A DNA stretch of 38,188 bases from Flintibacter muris (GCF_943192995.1 NZ_CALPCP010000033.1:1-38188), one strand, 5' to 3'; counted from the first letter of the stretch, positions 21,987-31,132 are shown. A program made the numbers and translations. The notes: generated by a model from the letters alone, not told the origin.

Positions 21987-23450
21987 ATGAACATCCAAAA
22001 CATAGGAAGCATCCCCAACATCACCAACCAGATTACCATAGGCACGCCCCAGGCGGGCTTCCGCTGTGACCCCAGCGCCGCCGCGACTTCCGGCAGCGGC
22101 ACGTCCCAGGGCTCCGCCCGACTGCTTCACCTGGACCTCTCCGACCGCAAGGGCTACCGGGAGGACTACTCCATCCGGGACGCGGCGGAAGGTCTGTGGA
22201 AGAAGGAAAATTTTGATTTCAACATCTTCGACCCCACCAGCATCCAGCGGATGCAGGACCGTGTGCGGCAGGGCTCTTACACCATGAAGCCCACCGACGA
22301 GGAGCTGTCCGCCTACCTGGACACCCTGCGGCAGAACGGTCTGGACGGATCGGTGGACTGGACTGGCCTGATGCAGGAGCTGGAGGCGTTCAAGACCACC
22401 ACCCCGGAGGAGTTGGAGGACGGGCTGGACTATCTGGCTTCCCGCTATGTGGCGGCGCGGGATAAGCTGGAGCGCAATTACACCGGCGAGGAGCTGACCG
22501 CCCAGCTTGCCAAGCTGGAGGAGGTCTATCAGGCCGGGAAATCCGGGATGATCGACGGCTACACCCAGACTTTGCAGGACAATCTGGGTCTGTCCGACAG
22601 CGACGCCCAGGCGGTCCGGGACAGCTTTTCCACCATTCTCGCGGAGAAAGAGGAGACGTACCGGGGTGCGTTGAAGCAGGTCCATGAGGCCGTGGAGCAG
22701 ACCGGCCCCGACAGCGTATGGCTGAAGAACCACGACGCCTATATCGCCTCCCAGCTCCGGGCGGCGGACAAGGCCGGTCAGAGCGAGGCCCGATACTCGG
22801 TGCAGGACTTGGCCGCCGCCGGGCAGATCGCCCAAAGCTACCGGACGGAGATTTTTGATGCATCCTTCTGCGGGCGGAACGAGGCAACGCTGGCGCTGGG
22901 CCTGTCCCTGGCGGACATGAAGGCAGAGACGATGATCTCCAAGGGACTGGTGAGCGAAAACATGGCCGCGTTGCTTCGGAACAGCCGCGCTCAGGGGCAC
23001 GAAAACGCGCTGACGGCGCTGGACCAGGCGCTTGCCCAACGGGAGAGCCACCTTGCCCCTGGCGAACCCAAAGGGACATTCGCCCCTGTGGATCGCTCCG
23101 TGTTCCAGGGCATCTACGACGCCACGCTGAACGCCTTCCGGCAGAATGGCGGCGATGGGGCCGGGGCTATCCGCGCCGGGGCCTCCTACGGGCAGAGTAT
23201 CACCGCCCAGGCCACTGCCCGGAATCCTCAGGCCCTGCGCTGGGGCATCAACATGGAGAGTTATTGGAAGAACTTCTACACCGCTCCCGATGCCAAGGAG
23301 GTTTCGCCGCTGGAGAAAAGTGTAAACCGGCTGATGGAGCAGATCGGCAAACCCTCCAGCCTGGGCAGTTCCGCCTATCAGAAGTACGCGGACAGCTGGC
23401 GGGACTTCCTTGCGGCTATCGGCGGGGGCGGAGTGAATATCCGGGCGTGA
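21987..23450 (+). CDS. Helical hypothetical protein, 487 aa, paralog B
   Basis: AGGAGG lies seven bases before the ATG. The start is MNIQNIGSIPNITNQI. It is soluble, acidic and helical, with no signal peptide. It aligns along nearly its whole length with the protein at 18996. Shared landmarks are GLDG--D, DYLASR-VA, RN-TGEE, LGLSD-DAQ-VR, IASQLRAA, DMKAET-I-KG-VSE-MA, DRSVFQGIYDATL, FRQNGGD, RWG and YQKYADSW. The middle and the last 60 residues diverge most. Two diverged copies 1.5 kb apart with other membrane genes between them suggest a duplicated module. No effector domain is recognisable. Confidence 0.87.
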   Translation: MNIQNIGSIPNITNQITIGTPQAGFRCDPSAAATSGSGTSQGSARLLHLDLSDRKGYREDYSIRDAAEGLWKKENFDFNIFDPTSIQRMQDRVRQGSYTMKPTDEELSAYLDTLRQNGLDGSVDWTGLMQELEAFKTTTPEELEDGLDYLASRYVAARDKLERNYTGEELTAQLAKLEEVYQAGKSGMIDGYTQTLQDNLGLSDSDAQAVRDSFSTILAEKEETYRGALKQVHEAVEQTGPDSVWLKNHDAYIASQLRAADKAGQSEARYSVQDLAAAGQIAQSYRTEIFDASFCGRNEATLALGLSLADMKAETMISKGLVSENMAALLRNSRAQGHENALTALDQALAQRESHLAPGEPKGTFAPVDRSVFQGIYDATLNAFRQNGGDGAGAIRAGASYGQSITAQATARNPQALRWGINMESYWKNFYTAPDAKEVSPLEKSVNRLMEQIGKPSSLGSSAYQKYADSWRDFLAAIGGGGVNIRA

Positions 23451-23506
23451 TAAAGCGCCCAAACAAATAAATATCAAGTATTGCTTATGTTTAGAGGGAA
23501 TTTGCT

Positions 23507-23959
23507 ATGAGCATGAATAAAAGATTACTTGCTGTTGCGCTGGGGCTTTCGTTGCTTATATCGCTTGCGGCCTGTAGTAATCAAGGATCTCCATCTGGTA
23601 ATCCTCCAGAAAATGGGGGAACAAGCGAGGTGTCCAATACCTCTGTTGAATACAATGAAGATGAATTTCTGCCGATTGGGTCAGTCGTTCTTCTGAAAGG
23701 CGGAAACAAGCGGATTATGATTTGCGGACGCATTCAGGCACAGGCGGGTTCTGATATCATTTATGATTACTCTGCCTGTTACTATCCGGAAGGAATTGTA
23801 GATCCGCAATCCATGTTCTTCTTTAACCGAGACGCTATCGAAACCGTGTATTTCCGTGGCTACGAGGACCAGGACGAATTAGATTATCGGCATGATGTGT
23901 TGGATCAATTGGGCGAACTGGAAATTCGGGACGGAATGATTGTTTCAAAAGGGAGTTGA
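23507..23959 (+). CDS. DUF4176-like lipoprotein, 150 aa
   Basis: Signal peptide with lipobox LISLAAC (Cys23), followed by a Ser/Pro/Gly linker. The domain has LPIGSVVLLKGGNKRIMICG, then YDYSACYYPEGIVD and FFNRDAIETVYFRGYEDQDE. This is the pattern I know from DUF4176, a small domain usually found cytoplasmic in Bacillota type VII secretion loci. Here it is anchored outside the membrane, which is unusual. It follows paralog B by 56 bp and has a GAGGG ribosome-binding site. Confidence 0.75.
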   Translation: MSMNKRLLAVALGLSLLISLAACSNQGSPSGNPPENGGTSEVSNTSVEYNEDEFLPIGSVVLLKGGNKRIMICGRIQAQAGSDIIYDYSACYYPEGIVDPQSMFFFNRDAIETVYFRGYEDQDELDYRHDVLDQLGELEIRDGMIVSKGS

Positions 23960-24034
23960 AACGAAGCTGATCCCCATTCACAGGGGATAGAGAGCTATCC
24001 CTGACAGCAGATATTCAAAACGGAGGCAACGATC

Positions 24035-26236
24035 ATGGAATTAGAATGGGAACAGGGGCGGCAGTCTTCCCGTACCGCCGCGGCACTGGCCGGGGCGTTC
24101 CTGGGCGCGGCGCTGGGAGCGGACTGCTTTCTGGCGGCGAATTACCTGATCGGCGGGATTCCTGCCTTACTCTGCGGAGCGGCAATCGCATTCTGGGCGG
24201 TCAAGGGCGGGGTGTTGTTTGCCAACAGGAACAGCCAGGCTGTGGTGTTGCTGGCGCTCTTTCCGACACTTCTCTGGGGAATTTTTGTCAACCATTTGAG
24301 TTTCGCCCTTGCCGCCGCCCCTGGCGATCCCGCAGGCGTGTGGCGGGCGTTCCTCAGCCCGCTGTTCATCACAGGCGGCACCGACTATTGGTTTCAATTC
24401 GCCGGATTGTCAGCGGCAGCTTTGGGTTCCTGGACTACCATGTTCCGTGAGGCTAAGGAGGCACAGGAATTCCTGGAGCGGGCCTCCCGGCCCTGTCAGG
24501 CCCCCCAGGAAGCGCCGCCCGCGGATCTGGAACTCTACCTGCCCAAGCACGCCTGGATACGTCCCTGGCTCCTGCAAAGGAGGATCACCCAGGGGCTGTG
24601 GCTGACGGTTCTCTTTCTCCTCGTATGGCTGCCTGATCTGCTGGACCATGAGCTGGCCTTGTTCTACGCCTTATGCGGTATGGGCTTTAGTTTTTTGGTG
24701 ATTGCTTCCCTGCCTGGACCCTCCGGGCAGATTCTCGCGGCCCGCAAGGTGATGTACGCCCGAAAGGACGGGCAGCTTTGGCTGATTGCGATGAAGCGTA
24801 TCCAGGATACGACACTGCATGTACGATTTCCAAAACTGGCTCAAATATGGGAACGGCTGCCTCAAAGCCAACGGACTCGCTTCAAGGCATCCATAGCCTC
24901 ATTGCTATTGCTGTCAAAAGAAAATAATATTGCCACCAAGATTGGCAGGCCCAAGCTGGAGTACCAAACCAAATGGGGATGGGTCATATCCAGTGATGCA
25001 GGGCGCAAAGCTTCTATCCCAAAGGTCTATCCCAATTTCAGCCCAGTTCCCGGTGATACTCAGGCGTTGAAAGAGCCGGTGCCTGTCCGGTGGCTGAATC
25101 CAGTTGTCACCCTGCTGATCACCGCCCTCTGCCTGTCGGCTGGCTTTGGTCTGGGCCTGCGGGAGGAACACCGGGCCGCGCTCCTCCCGCCAGAGCCACC
25201 CCCGGTGGAGTCTGTTGTGCCTGACCCGAAGGATTCCACACCCGTCACCAAGGCCATCGCCCCCGAGGTCATTGGGGACTACTACTTAAACGGCCTGATC
25301 CTCCGGACGGATGACGCCTTCCAGGCGTCCACAACCCAGCTGGAGGACCAGGAGAACGGCCTCACCTACCAGATATCCCTGCAATACGGTGTAGGCGAGG
25401 AAGCCGCCCAAATTTCTCTGGGGAGAACGCAGGGAGAAAATGTCCGCTGCCTCCGCCCGGACAGTGAGGAATTTCTCTGGGGCATGGGGGACAACGGGGT
25501 CACCTACCGCTACGATCTCCGGACAGTACAGCTCCCCCACAATCAAACTGCCCACACCGGTGCGGCCCTGTCCGAGCGGGGCACGCTGATCATCATTGAG
25601 TGCGTCCACGATGACGATGCCGATGAGGAGCTGGCGCGGGGCACCCTGCTGTATATGCTGGAAAACCTCCAGTTTACCGGGCCAGCCATTACAGAGGAAA
25701 ACTATCAGGAACAGCTCCGCCCAGCCATCAACATGGGCTTCAACTACTGCGGCCAGGCGTTCTTCAAGGCGCCGGAGGGGATGTTTGAGTACGATGTGTT
25801 TCTGGACACCTTCATGCCCTGCGGCGGAAAGATGAATTACTACGACGACGGTATCTCTATGATGACCCAGGCCCACGGCCTCCGGGTCTCCGCCGCCATT
25901 GTTCCAAACGAGGGAACTGCCATGGATGTGGTGGAGCAGGCGTATCAGGATCTGAAAGCGGCGGGGCGGCAGTACGATGAACAGACGCTGTTCCAGGACG
26001 CTTACAACGAGGAGGGCAACAACGCCTGCCGCCTCACGGTCTACTATGACGGGGGGCGCACCCGCGTCACGGTACTGGTGGCCATAGAGGAGCGGGAGGG
26101 GTGCTATCTCTTCAAGGAGATGACCTGTCTGCCCGAGGAGGTGGACAGTGAATATCAGGCGGTTTTCAAGGAGATGGAGACCACCTGCGGCATCGAAGTC
26201 TCTGTGATGGAAGACCTGGGCCGGCACAGCCAATAA
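24035..26236 (+). CDS. Large polytopic membrane protein, 733 aa, tandem paralog 1
   Basis: ACGGAGG precedes the ATG. N-terminal MELEWEQG, then four hydrophobic segments (about 15-37, 40-60, 68-90, 108-135). Two more follow near 190-230, then a cytoplasmic domain beginning near 240 (ILAARKVMYARKDGQLWLI), and a single segment near 350-372. The last 360 residues are extracytoplasmic after a proline-rich linker, with two related halves (QYGVGEEAAQI and the YDVFLDTFMPCGGKMNYYDD region). The adjacent gene has the same architecture. Function unknown; the plan suggests a membrane sensor or scaffold with an outer domain. Confidence 0.87.
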   Translation: MELEWEQGRQSSRTAAALAGAFLGAALGADCFLAANYLIGGIPALLCGAAIAFWAVKGGVLFANRNSQAVVLLALFPTLLWGIFVNHLSFALAAAPGDPAGVWRAFLSPLFITGGTDYWFQFAGLSAAALGSWTTMFREAKEAQEFLERASRPCQAPQEAPPADLELYLPKHAWIRPWLLQRRITQGLWLTVLFLLVWLPDLLDHELALFYALCGMGFSFLVIASLPGPSGQILAARKVMYARKDGQLWLIAMKRIQDTTLHVRFPKLAQIWERLPQSQRTRFKASIASLLLLSKENNIATKIGRPKLEYQTKWGWVISSDAGRKASIPKVYPNFSPVPGDTQALKEPVPVRWLNPVVTLLITALCLSAGFGLGLREEHRAALLPPEPPPVESVVPDPKDSTPVTKAIAPEVIGDYYLNGLILRTDDAFQASTTQLEDQENGLTYQISLQYGVGEEAAQISLGRTQGENVRCLRPDSEEFLWGMGDNGVTYRYDLRTVQLPHNQTAHTGAALSERGTLIIIECVHDDDADEELARGTLLYMLENLQFTGPAITEENYQEQLRPAINMGFNYCGQAFFKAPEGMFEYDVFLDTFMPCGGKMNYYDDGISMMTQAHGLRVSAAIVPNEGTAMDVVEQAYQDLKAAGRQYDEQTLFQDAYNEEGNNACRLTVYYDGGRTRVTVLVAIEEREGCYLFKEMTCLPEEVDSEYQAVFKEMETTCGIEVSVMEDLGRHSQ

Positions 26237-26254
26237 TAGAAAGAGAGGAAAAGT

Positions 26255-28447
26255 ATGGATTTGGAATGGGAGCGGGAGAACCCCCGTGACAATGTGATCG
26301 CAGGTACTGTGGGAGCGTTTTTAGGCTCCCTGATCGGCGTGGCCTGCATCGTCATCCTCAGCAAACTGGGATATGTGTCCGCGGTGTCCGGCTTGGTCAT
26401 GGCGGTGTGTGCCATCAAGGGCTATGCCCTGCTGGGAGGGAAGCTCACCAAGCGGGGCGCGGTCATTTCCGGGCTGTTCATTCTTGTGATGACCTACGTC
26501 GCCACCAAACTGTGCTTTGCCCTTGCGGTGATGGAGGTCGCCACAGAGGAGGTCAGCTTTTTTCTGATCTATCAGAGCATTGGGCTGTTTCTGGAGGACA
26601 GCGAGCTGAGGCGAATCTTTTTGGGAGAACTGGCGCTGCAATACCTCTTTACCTTGGTCGGCGGAATCCCGACCCTCATCTCCAGCCTCCGTAAGCCGGT
26701 CAAACGTCCGGAAGGCCCCGCTGAACCGGATGAACAGCCGCCCATCCAGGGGGAGTTCTACGCCCTGCGGAAAGACTGGATGCGTCCGCTGCGGCTGAGC
26801 GTTTTTGTACCGCTGCTGGTGATCATGGCCATATCGGTGGGCGGATTTATCGCCACCGCGTTTATCCAGGAAACCCGGTGGATGACCGCCATCGTCTTGG
26901 GCGGATTTATCAGCGGGGTGTTCCTGCTCTGCTGGTCGATCCCTACGCTCCAACTGTGCAACGCTTTCCATATTTTGTTCGTCCGGGCCGGCGGGAAACT
27001 GTGGCGGGTGGATTTGCAGAGATTTTGCAGCGTCCAGAACTGGTGGAGCCAGTCCTCCAGCAAACAGGCAGCCATCAAATGGGACGTCCTGTGTGAGATC
27101 AGCTGCCTGTTGGACGGCGAAGCCCCCAGTTATGGTACCGGTGCCTTGACGGAGCTGAAGGACCTCCAGGTGGAGAAGGAGGACAACTGGAGCTGGACGT
27201 GCTTCTATGAATCGGAAAACGGTAAGCGGAAAAAACTGCGGATCAGCAAGGGTTATCCCGACTTCTGCCCCGTCTCCGGCATGGAACGCTCCCAGGGGCC
27301 GACGCCCGCCCGCTGGATCTTCATTCCCCTCTCCTTTGCGGTCACAGCTGCGCTCATCGCCGGAATCTGGGCATTGGATATGTCTGTCTATGTCGGCCCA
27401 ACGTGGAACCGGCCCCAGACCTCGGACTCCGCGCCGAAGGGGAACACACAGCCGGAGGTCAAGAGCATTCCCACCAGGGTGCCGGAGAAGATCACGGAAT
27501 ATGAGATGTCCGAGGTGTGGTTCCGGGTGGACAGCGGCTTCCAATACAGCCGGCGCACCTTCCTGGACGGCAACACCGGCACACGCTATCGGGCCTATGT
27601 CCAGTACGGCGTGGATGCCAGCGGCGCATGGGACACCCTGAGCCAGTATATCAGCGAATATCGCATCGACCCTCTTTACGACCGGTTTGACGCGGTCTAT
27701 CTGGATCAGGAGCCTCTGACCCCTCTAAATGAGACATCCCGGTACAATATCGTTTCGGTATACCTCACCGACGGTCAGGCGTTCCATACCGCCGCCGTTC
27801 TCTCTGATGACGGGACGTTGTTCACCATGGAGGCAGAGCAAAACGCCTCCGACAAGAGTGAGGATGTTCTGGCAAATCTGATGTTCACCCTGGAGAGCGT
27901 CCGCTTTGATGGGCCCGTGGTGACAGAGGAAAACTATCAGACCCAGATCCACGTCTCCGAGGTGCGGGACTGCACCTATATGGCGGCGGCCTATTTGAAA
28001 ACCGACCTCTTTGGACACGACGCTTTTGTGGATGTGTACGTCCCCTACAGCGATTCGCCCATCTACTCCGCCGGTGGCCGGGCAATCCGGACGGAGGCCC
28101 ATGGGCTGCGGGTCTACGCAACCATCGTCCCCGGCGAGAACGCCAAGGCGGTGGTTGATGCCCGCCAGCAGGAGCTGGCCGCAACGGGGCAGGTCTATGA
28201 GGACGGCGTGGACGATGAGATGTACCGGGAGGATCTGGACGCCGCCTGCAAGCTGACTGTCTATGAGGAGAACGGCCAGAAGCGTCAGGCCGTCCTGTAT
28301 GCTGACAGCAAGTGGGAGGGTTACTACCTGCTCCGGGAGATCACCGGACTGCCTGAGCTGGTGGACGAGGAGTACCCCGCCGCTCTGAAGGAGCTGGAGG
28401 GGATCATCGGCCTGACCATGCCGGTGCTGGAGGAGCTGGGAGGCTAA
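26255..28447 (+). CDS. Large polytopic membrane protein, 730 aa, tandem paralog 2
   Basis: AGAGAGGAAAAG precedes the ATG, 18 bp after paralog 1. It begins MDLEWEREN and shares the same order: four N-terminal membrane segments, two near 180-235, a cytoplasmic domain (FHILFVRAGGKLWRVDLQRF), one segment near 352-375, and a long outer C-terminal domain. Matching landmarks in the outer domain include YVQYGVDASGAWDTL, VVTEENYQTQI, and AHGLRVYATIVPGENA. Identity is moderate, so the pair is an old tandem duplication with retained function. Confidence 0.87.
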   Translation: MDLEWERENPRDNVIAGTVGAFLGSLIGVACIVILSKLGYVSAVSGLVMAVCAIKGYALLGGKLTKRGAVISGLFILVMTYVATKLCFALAVMEVATEEVSFFLIYQSIGLFLEDSELRRIFLGELALQYLFTLVGGIPTLISSLRKPVKRPEGPAEPDEQPPIQGEFYALRKDWMRPLRLSVFVPLLVIMAISVGGFIATAFIQETRWMTAIVLGGFISGVFLLCWSIPTLQLCNAFHILFVRAGGKLWRVDLQRFCSVQNWWSQSSSKQAAIKWDVLCEISCLLDGEAPSYGTGALTELKDLQVEKEDNWSWTCFYESENGKRKKLRISKGYPDFCPVSGMERSQGPTPARWIFIPLSFAVTAALIAGIWALDMSVYVGPTWNRPQTSDSAPKGNTQPEVKSIPTRVPEKITEYEMSEVWFRVDSGFQYSRRTFLDGNTGTRYRAYVQYGVDASGAWDTLSQYISEYRIDPLYDRFDAVYLDQEPLTPLNETSRYNIVSVYLTDGQAFHTAAVLSDDGTLFTMEAEQNASDKSEDVLANLMFTLESVRFDGPVVTEENYQTQIHVSEVRDCTYMAAAYLKTDLFGHDAFVDVYVPYSDSPIYSAGGRAIRTEAHGLRVYATIVPGENAKAVVDARQQELAATGQVYEDGVDDEMYREDLDAACKLTVYEENGQKRQAVLYADSKWEGYYLLREITGLPELVDEEYPAALKELEGIIGLTMPVLEELGG

Positions 28448-28450
28448 TGT

Positions 28451-29119
28451 ATGAAAAAATGCACAGCGGGAATGTTCTCTAAAATTGTGGTGATCCTGCT
28501 TTTCGCCGCGTTTTTCCTGCCGATGGCGGGTCTATTCCTGTACTTGGCCGTCTTTGATCCTACACTGTCCCATGAGGAGCGCCTCCTGTTTGTGGTGGGA
28601 GCGGTTCTGTTCGGCGGACTGGTTTTATTCGCCGCCTATCGTGCGCTTTATCTCGGAACCGGATGGGTGGAGTATGATGCGGAAACAGTGATATTCCACT
28701 GCTCCCGGCGGGAACAGCACCGCTTCCGCTGGGAAGACATTCCAGGAGACAGAGTGCAGGCCGGCTGGCAAGGCGGGTATATGTTTGTGATTCTGGTCGG
28801 AGGACAGCAGCGGAAAGTGGGCCTTAGCCGGTTCTCGACTGGGTTCAAAGACTTTGAGCGGACCCTGGAGGCAGCTGGGGTGCTGAAACGGATCGGCATC
28901 ACAACAGCAGCAGATTTCAAGCGAAGTGCGGAGCAGATTTTTGGGCAGTTTGAGGAATACAGAGAAGCTCATCCCGGCTCCGTGAGGCCAAAGCCAGAGG
29001 GTGATTGCGTTCCATGCCCGGACTGCGAGGGAAAGGGTATTATTGCAAAACGGGTCTTGAAACTGGATGTCGGAAAGGTGTGCAAGACCTGCAACGGCTC
29101 CGGATATGTGCCGAAGTAA
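28451..29119 (+). CDS. Membrane protein with DnaJ-like zinc finger, 222 aa
   Basis: It starts three bases after the preceding stop, with GGGAGG inside the end of that gene. Two membrane segments (about 10-32 and 44-65), then a cytoplasmic PH-like beta domain (GWVEYDAETVIFHCSRREQ and VGLSRFSTGFKDFE). The C-terminus has two Cys-x-x-Cys-x-Gly-x-Gly motifs, CPDCEGKG and CKTCNGSG, as in the DnaJ zinc-finger core. There is no J-domain. Fusion of a membrane PH-like unit with a DnaJ-type finger is unusual. It is probably co-transcribed with the two large paralogs. Confidence 0.8.
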   Translation: MKKCTAGMFSKIVVILLFAAFFLPMAGLFLYLAVFDPTLSHEERLLFVVGAVLFGGLVLFAAYRALYLGTGWVEYDAETVIFHCSRREQHRFRWEDIPGDRVQAGWQGGYMFVILVGGQQRKVGLSRFSTGFKDFERTLEAAGVLKRIGITTAADFKRSAEQIFGQFEEYREAHPGSVRPKPEGDCVPCPDCEGKGIIAKRVLKLDVGKVCKTCNGSGYVPK

Positions 29120-29131
29120 CTCCAGTAGTAG

Positions 29132-29278
29132 CTGGTCTCCTCCCCAGAGGATGTCCAGGAGGGCGGCAACAGTACCCTCTACATCGGCTTCTACCTCACG
29201 GAACTGAAGATGGCGGACTTGACCAACTGCAATGCCGCATCCTATACCCAGTGGACGTTCCAGGAGAAGACGGCCTGA
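29132..29278 (+). pseudogene. 3' remnant of an unidentified gene
   Basis: An open frame of 48 codons with coding-like codon use (SSPEDVQEGGNSTLYIGFYL, ending WTFQEKTA) follows a stop and has no ribosome-binding site or start. It looks like the tail of a lost gene between the zinc-finger protein and the Sel1 protein. The family cannot be told. Confidence 0.45.
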
Positions 29279-29303
29279 GAAATAGAATGATTAGAGGTTT
29301 ACT

Positions 29304-30050
29304 ATGGAGATAGCGGAACTTTACCAAAAGGGATTGGAATTGGACGCAGAGGCGGAGCGATTGGAGGAGTCCGGGCGGAAAGATCCTGCTGTTAATTGCC
29401 AAACCACCTATCAAAAGGCCGCTGTTCTTCGGAAGGAAGCGGCCTGCTATTGGAAACAAGCCGCTGAACAAGGTCACGTTGATGCCCAGTATAGGTTGGC
29501 CCTCTATTTCTATTATGGAAAGAAAAACAATCAGGCTTTTTACTGGTGCAAAATGGCTGCCGAACAGGGACTGCCCATGGCGCAGTACACACTGGGGAGT
29601 TATTATTGTGGTGTGGGGGTAGTTGCAGATACACGAAAAAGTATCTTCTGGCGTGAAAAAGCCTTTGAAAATGGTGTGCTCGCAGCGGGGGAAATTCTTG
29701 CTCAATATTATCGAGATCGGCGCAATTACAAAAAGGCAATGGAGTGGAATCTAAAGATAATCGAATTTCCAGACGTGCCTATTTATGCTAAAGCCACAGC
29801 GGAATATAACATGGGAGAAATGCAGCAAAACCATTTTAAGGATATGGAAAAAGCCCTGCATTGGTATAAACGATCTGCCAGCAATGGAAACGGACTGTCG
29901 GCTTATCGGCTTGGTGAGTATTACGAAGCCCAGGGTGATTTAGAGCAAGCCACTCAATGGTATTGCAAGTCCGCTGAAGCAGGTTTTTTGGATGCGCAGT
30001 TATGGCTAAACGAACATGGATTCAATAGCTGCCCACAGGGTAGTAAATAA
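29304..30050 (+). CDS. Sel1-repeat protein, 248 aa
   Basis: Start at 29304 (MEIAELYQKG) after TAGAGG. At least four Sel1-like repeats, including QAAEQGHVDAQYRLALYFYY, the CKMAAEQGLPMAQYTLGSYY unit, EKALHWYKRSASNG and ATQWYCKSAEAGFLDAQLWL. No signal peptide, so it is cytoplasmic. Sel1 solenoids mediate protein-protein contacts. The middle of the gene is more AT-rich than its neighbours. In this context it may be an adaptor or an immunity-type protein. Confidence 0.88.
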   Translation: MEIAELYQKGLELDAEAERLEESGRKDPAVNCQTTYQKAAVLRKEAACYWKQAAEQGHVDAQYRLALYFYYGKKNNQAFYWCKMAAEQGLPMAQYTLGSYYCGVGVVADTRKSIFWREKAFENGVLAAGEILAQYYRDRRNYKKAMEWNLKIIEFPDVPIYAKATAEYNMGEMQQNHFKDMEKALHWYKRSASNGNGLSAYRLGEYYEAQGDLEQATQWYCKSAEAGFLDAQLWLNEHGFNSCPQGSK

Positions 30051-30070
30051 ATTACAAGGAGAATAAAGTT

Positions 30071-30397
30071 ATGGCAAAACTGGATATGAAACCCGGCGAG
30101 ACGATGATCGGCAGCGGTCAGATGTCCCTTTATCAGAAGCAGGGCCTGACGAAAAAGCCCTTCCAGGGCAACGTCTTCGTCACCAACCAGCGGGCGTGCT
30201 TCAAGATCAGCATGATGCCCGGCGACCCGGACATGAACCTGCCTCTGGAGGAGATCAAGGGCTTTTCCGTTGGGAAGATCGCGCTGTTCACCGCAGTGAC
30301 GATCCACAGCAAGGACGGAAAAGAGTATCCCCTCACCGGCTTCCCGGCCAAGAAGCTCCAGGACTGGCTGCGGCAGGCAGGCGTACAGGAAATTTGA
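30071..30397 (+). CDS. Small PH/GRAM-like domain protein, 108 aa
   Basis: AAGGAG precedes the ATG. A single beta-rich domain: KPGETMIGSGQMSLYQK, then GNVFVTNQRACFKI (the GRAM-like 'xxVTNxR' strand), then IKGFSVGKIALFTAVTIH and a C-terminal amphipathic helix. No membrane segment. Such domains bind lipids or proteins at the membrane. The membrane protein next door may be its partner. The start is 21 bp after the Sel1 stop. Confidence 0.75.
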   Translation: MAKLDMKPGETMIGSGQMSLYQKQGLTKKPFQGNVFVTNQRACFKISMMPGDPDMNLPLEEIKGFSVGKIALFTAVTIHSKDGKEYPLTGFPAKKLQDWLRQAGVQEI

Positions 30398-30415
30398 CAA
30401 GGGAGGGCGGCGCAC

Positions 30416-31132
30416 ATGAAGAAGCATTCTCTACATACCATAATTCGCAATATCCTGTGCGCCGCCCTCGCCTTCCTGGTGGTGCTGGCGCTTCCCACCG
30501 GCTGGCTGTATGACCTCTGGGCTGGTACTGGGACGGAGCAGGGTCAGCAACCTGGCGGGGGTGTCCAGCGCCTCCAGGGACAGGAGGAGATCGAAATCTG
30601 CTTCTTGGGCAGTACCCCAGTCACCGTGGTTGGCGGTGAACTTGTGCCCTGCCCGCTGGCCCGTCTGCGGGATGTGGGCCAGGAAGGGACGCACTACCAC
30701 CACAACGGCGGCACAAAGAGATCCGTGTACGTTTCGGAATATATCACAGCGGACTACCCGCTCCCGGCCTGGGAATATGCGCTCCAGCGGGTCGCGGCCG
30801 GCGGTTTCTATAACCGATACTATTTGATGGAGCTGGGGGACAACTCCTGGCTCTGTGTCTACTTTGATGACTACCTGGCGCTGACAGGGACAGACACCTA
30901 CCCCACTGGCTATGTCCGCTATACCACCACCGAGGAGCGGCGGATGCTGAATCAGATGGCGGAGGACTACGACGTTGATCCGGTCTATGTGCTGGATATG
31001 TACCGGTACGGGAAGGTCAACTGGATGCTGGATGTTCTGCTCCGGCTTGCCGTGTGCGTGGCCGCCGCCGTGATTGTGTGGGGTATCAAAAAGGCTGTTT
31101 CAAAACGCAGGCTCTCCACCCGTGGCGAGTGA
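30416..31132 (+). CDS. Bitopic membrane protein, 238 aa
   Basis: AAGGGAGG lies upstream of the ATG. One membrane segment near residues 13-33 (ILCAALAFLVVLALPTGWLY) and one near 202-222 (VLLRLAVCVAAAVIVWGIKK) bracket an outer domain of about 165 residues. The outer domain has a YHHNGGTKRSVYVSEYIT stretch and many tyrosines. The C-terminal tail is basic. It ends the plus-strand array of this section. Family not recognised. Confidence 0.78.
   Translation: MKKHSLHTIIRNILCAALAFLVVLALPTGWLYDLWAGTGTEQGQQPGGGVQRLQGQEEIEICFLGSTPVTVVGGELVPCPLARLRDVGQEGTHYHHNGGTKRSVYVSEYITADYPLPAWEYALQRVAAGGFYNRYYLMELGDNSWLCVYFDDYLALTGTDTYPTGYVRYTTTEERRMLNQMAEDYDVDPVYVLDMYRYGKVNWMLDVLLRLAVCVAAAVIVWGIKKAVSKRRLSTRGE

Noticed and set aside
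13780..23450. Classical type VII secretion locus
   Set aside because: No WXG100 protein, LXG domain or EssC-like ATPase is in the window. Only the DUF4176-like domain hints at such a link.
21972..23477. 501-codon frame antisense to paralog B
   Set aside because: Long antisense frames arise here from the GC-rich codon use of the plus-strand gene. The plus strand has the ribosome-binding site and a paralog.
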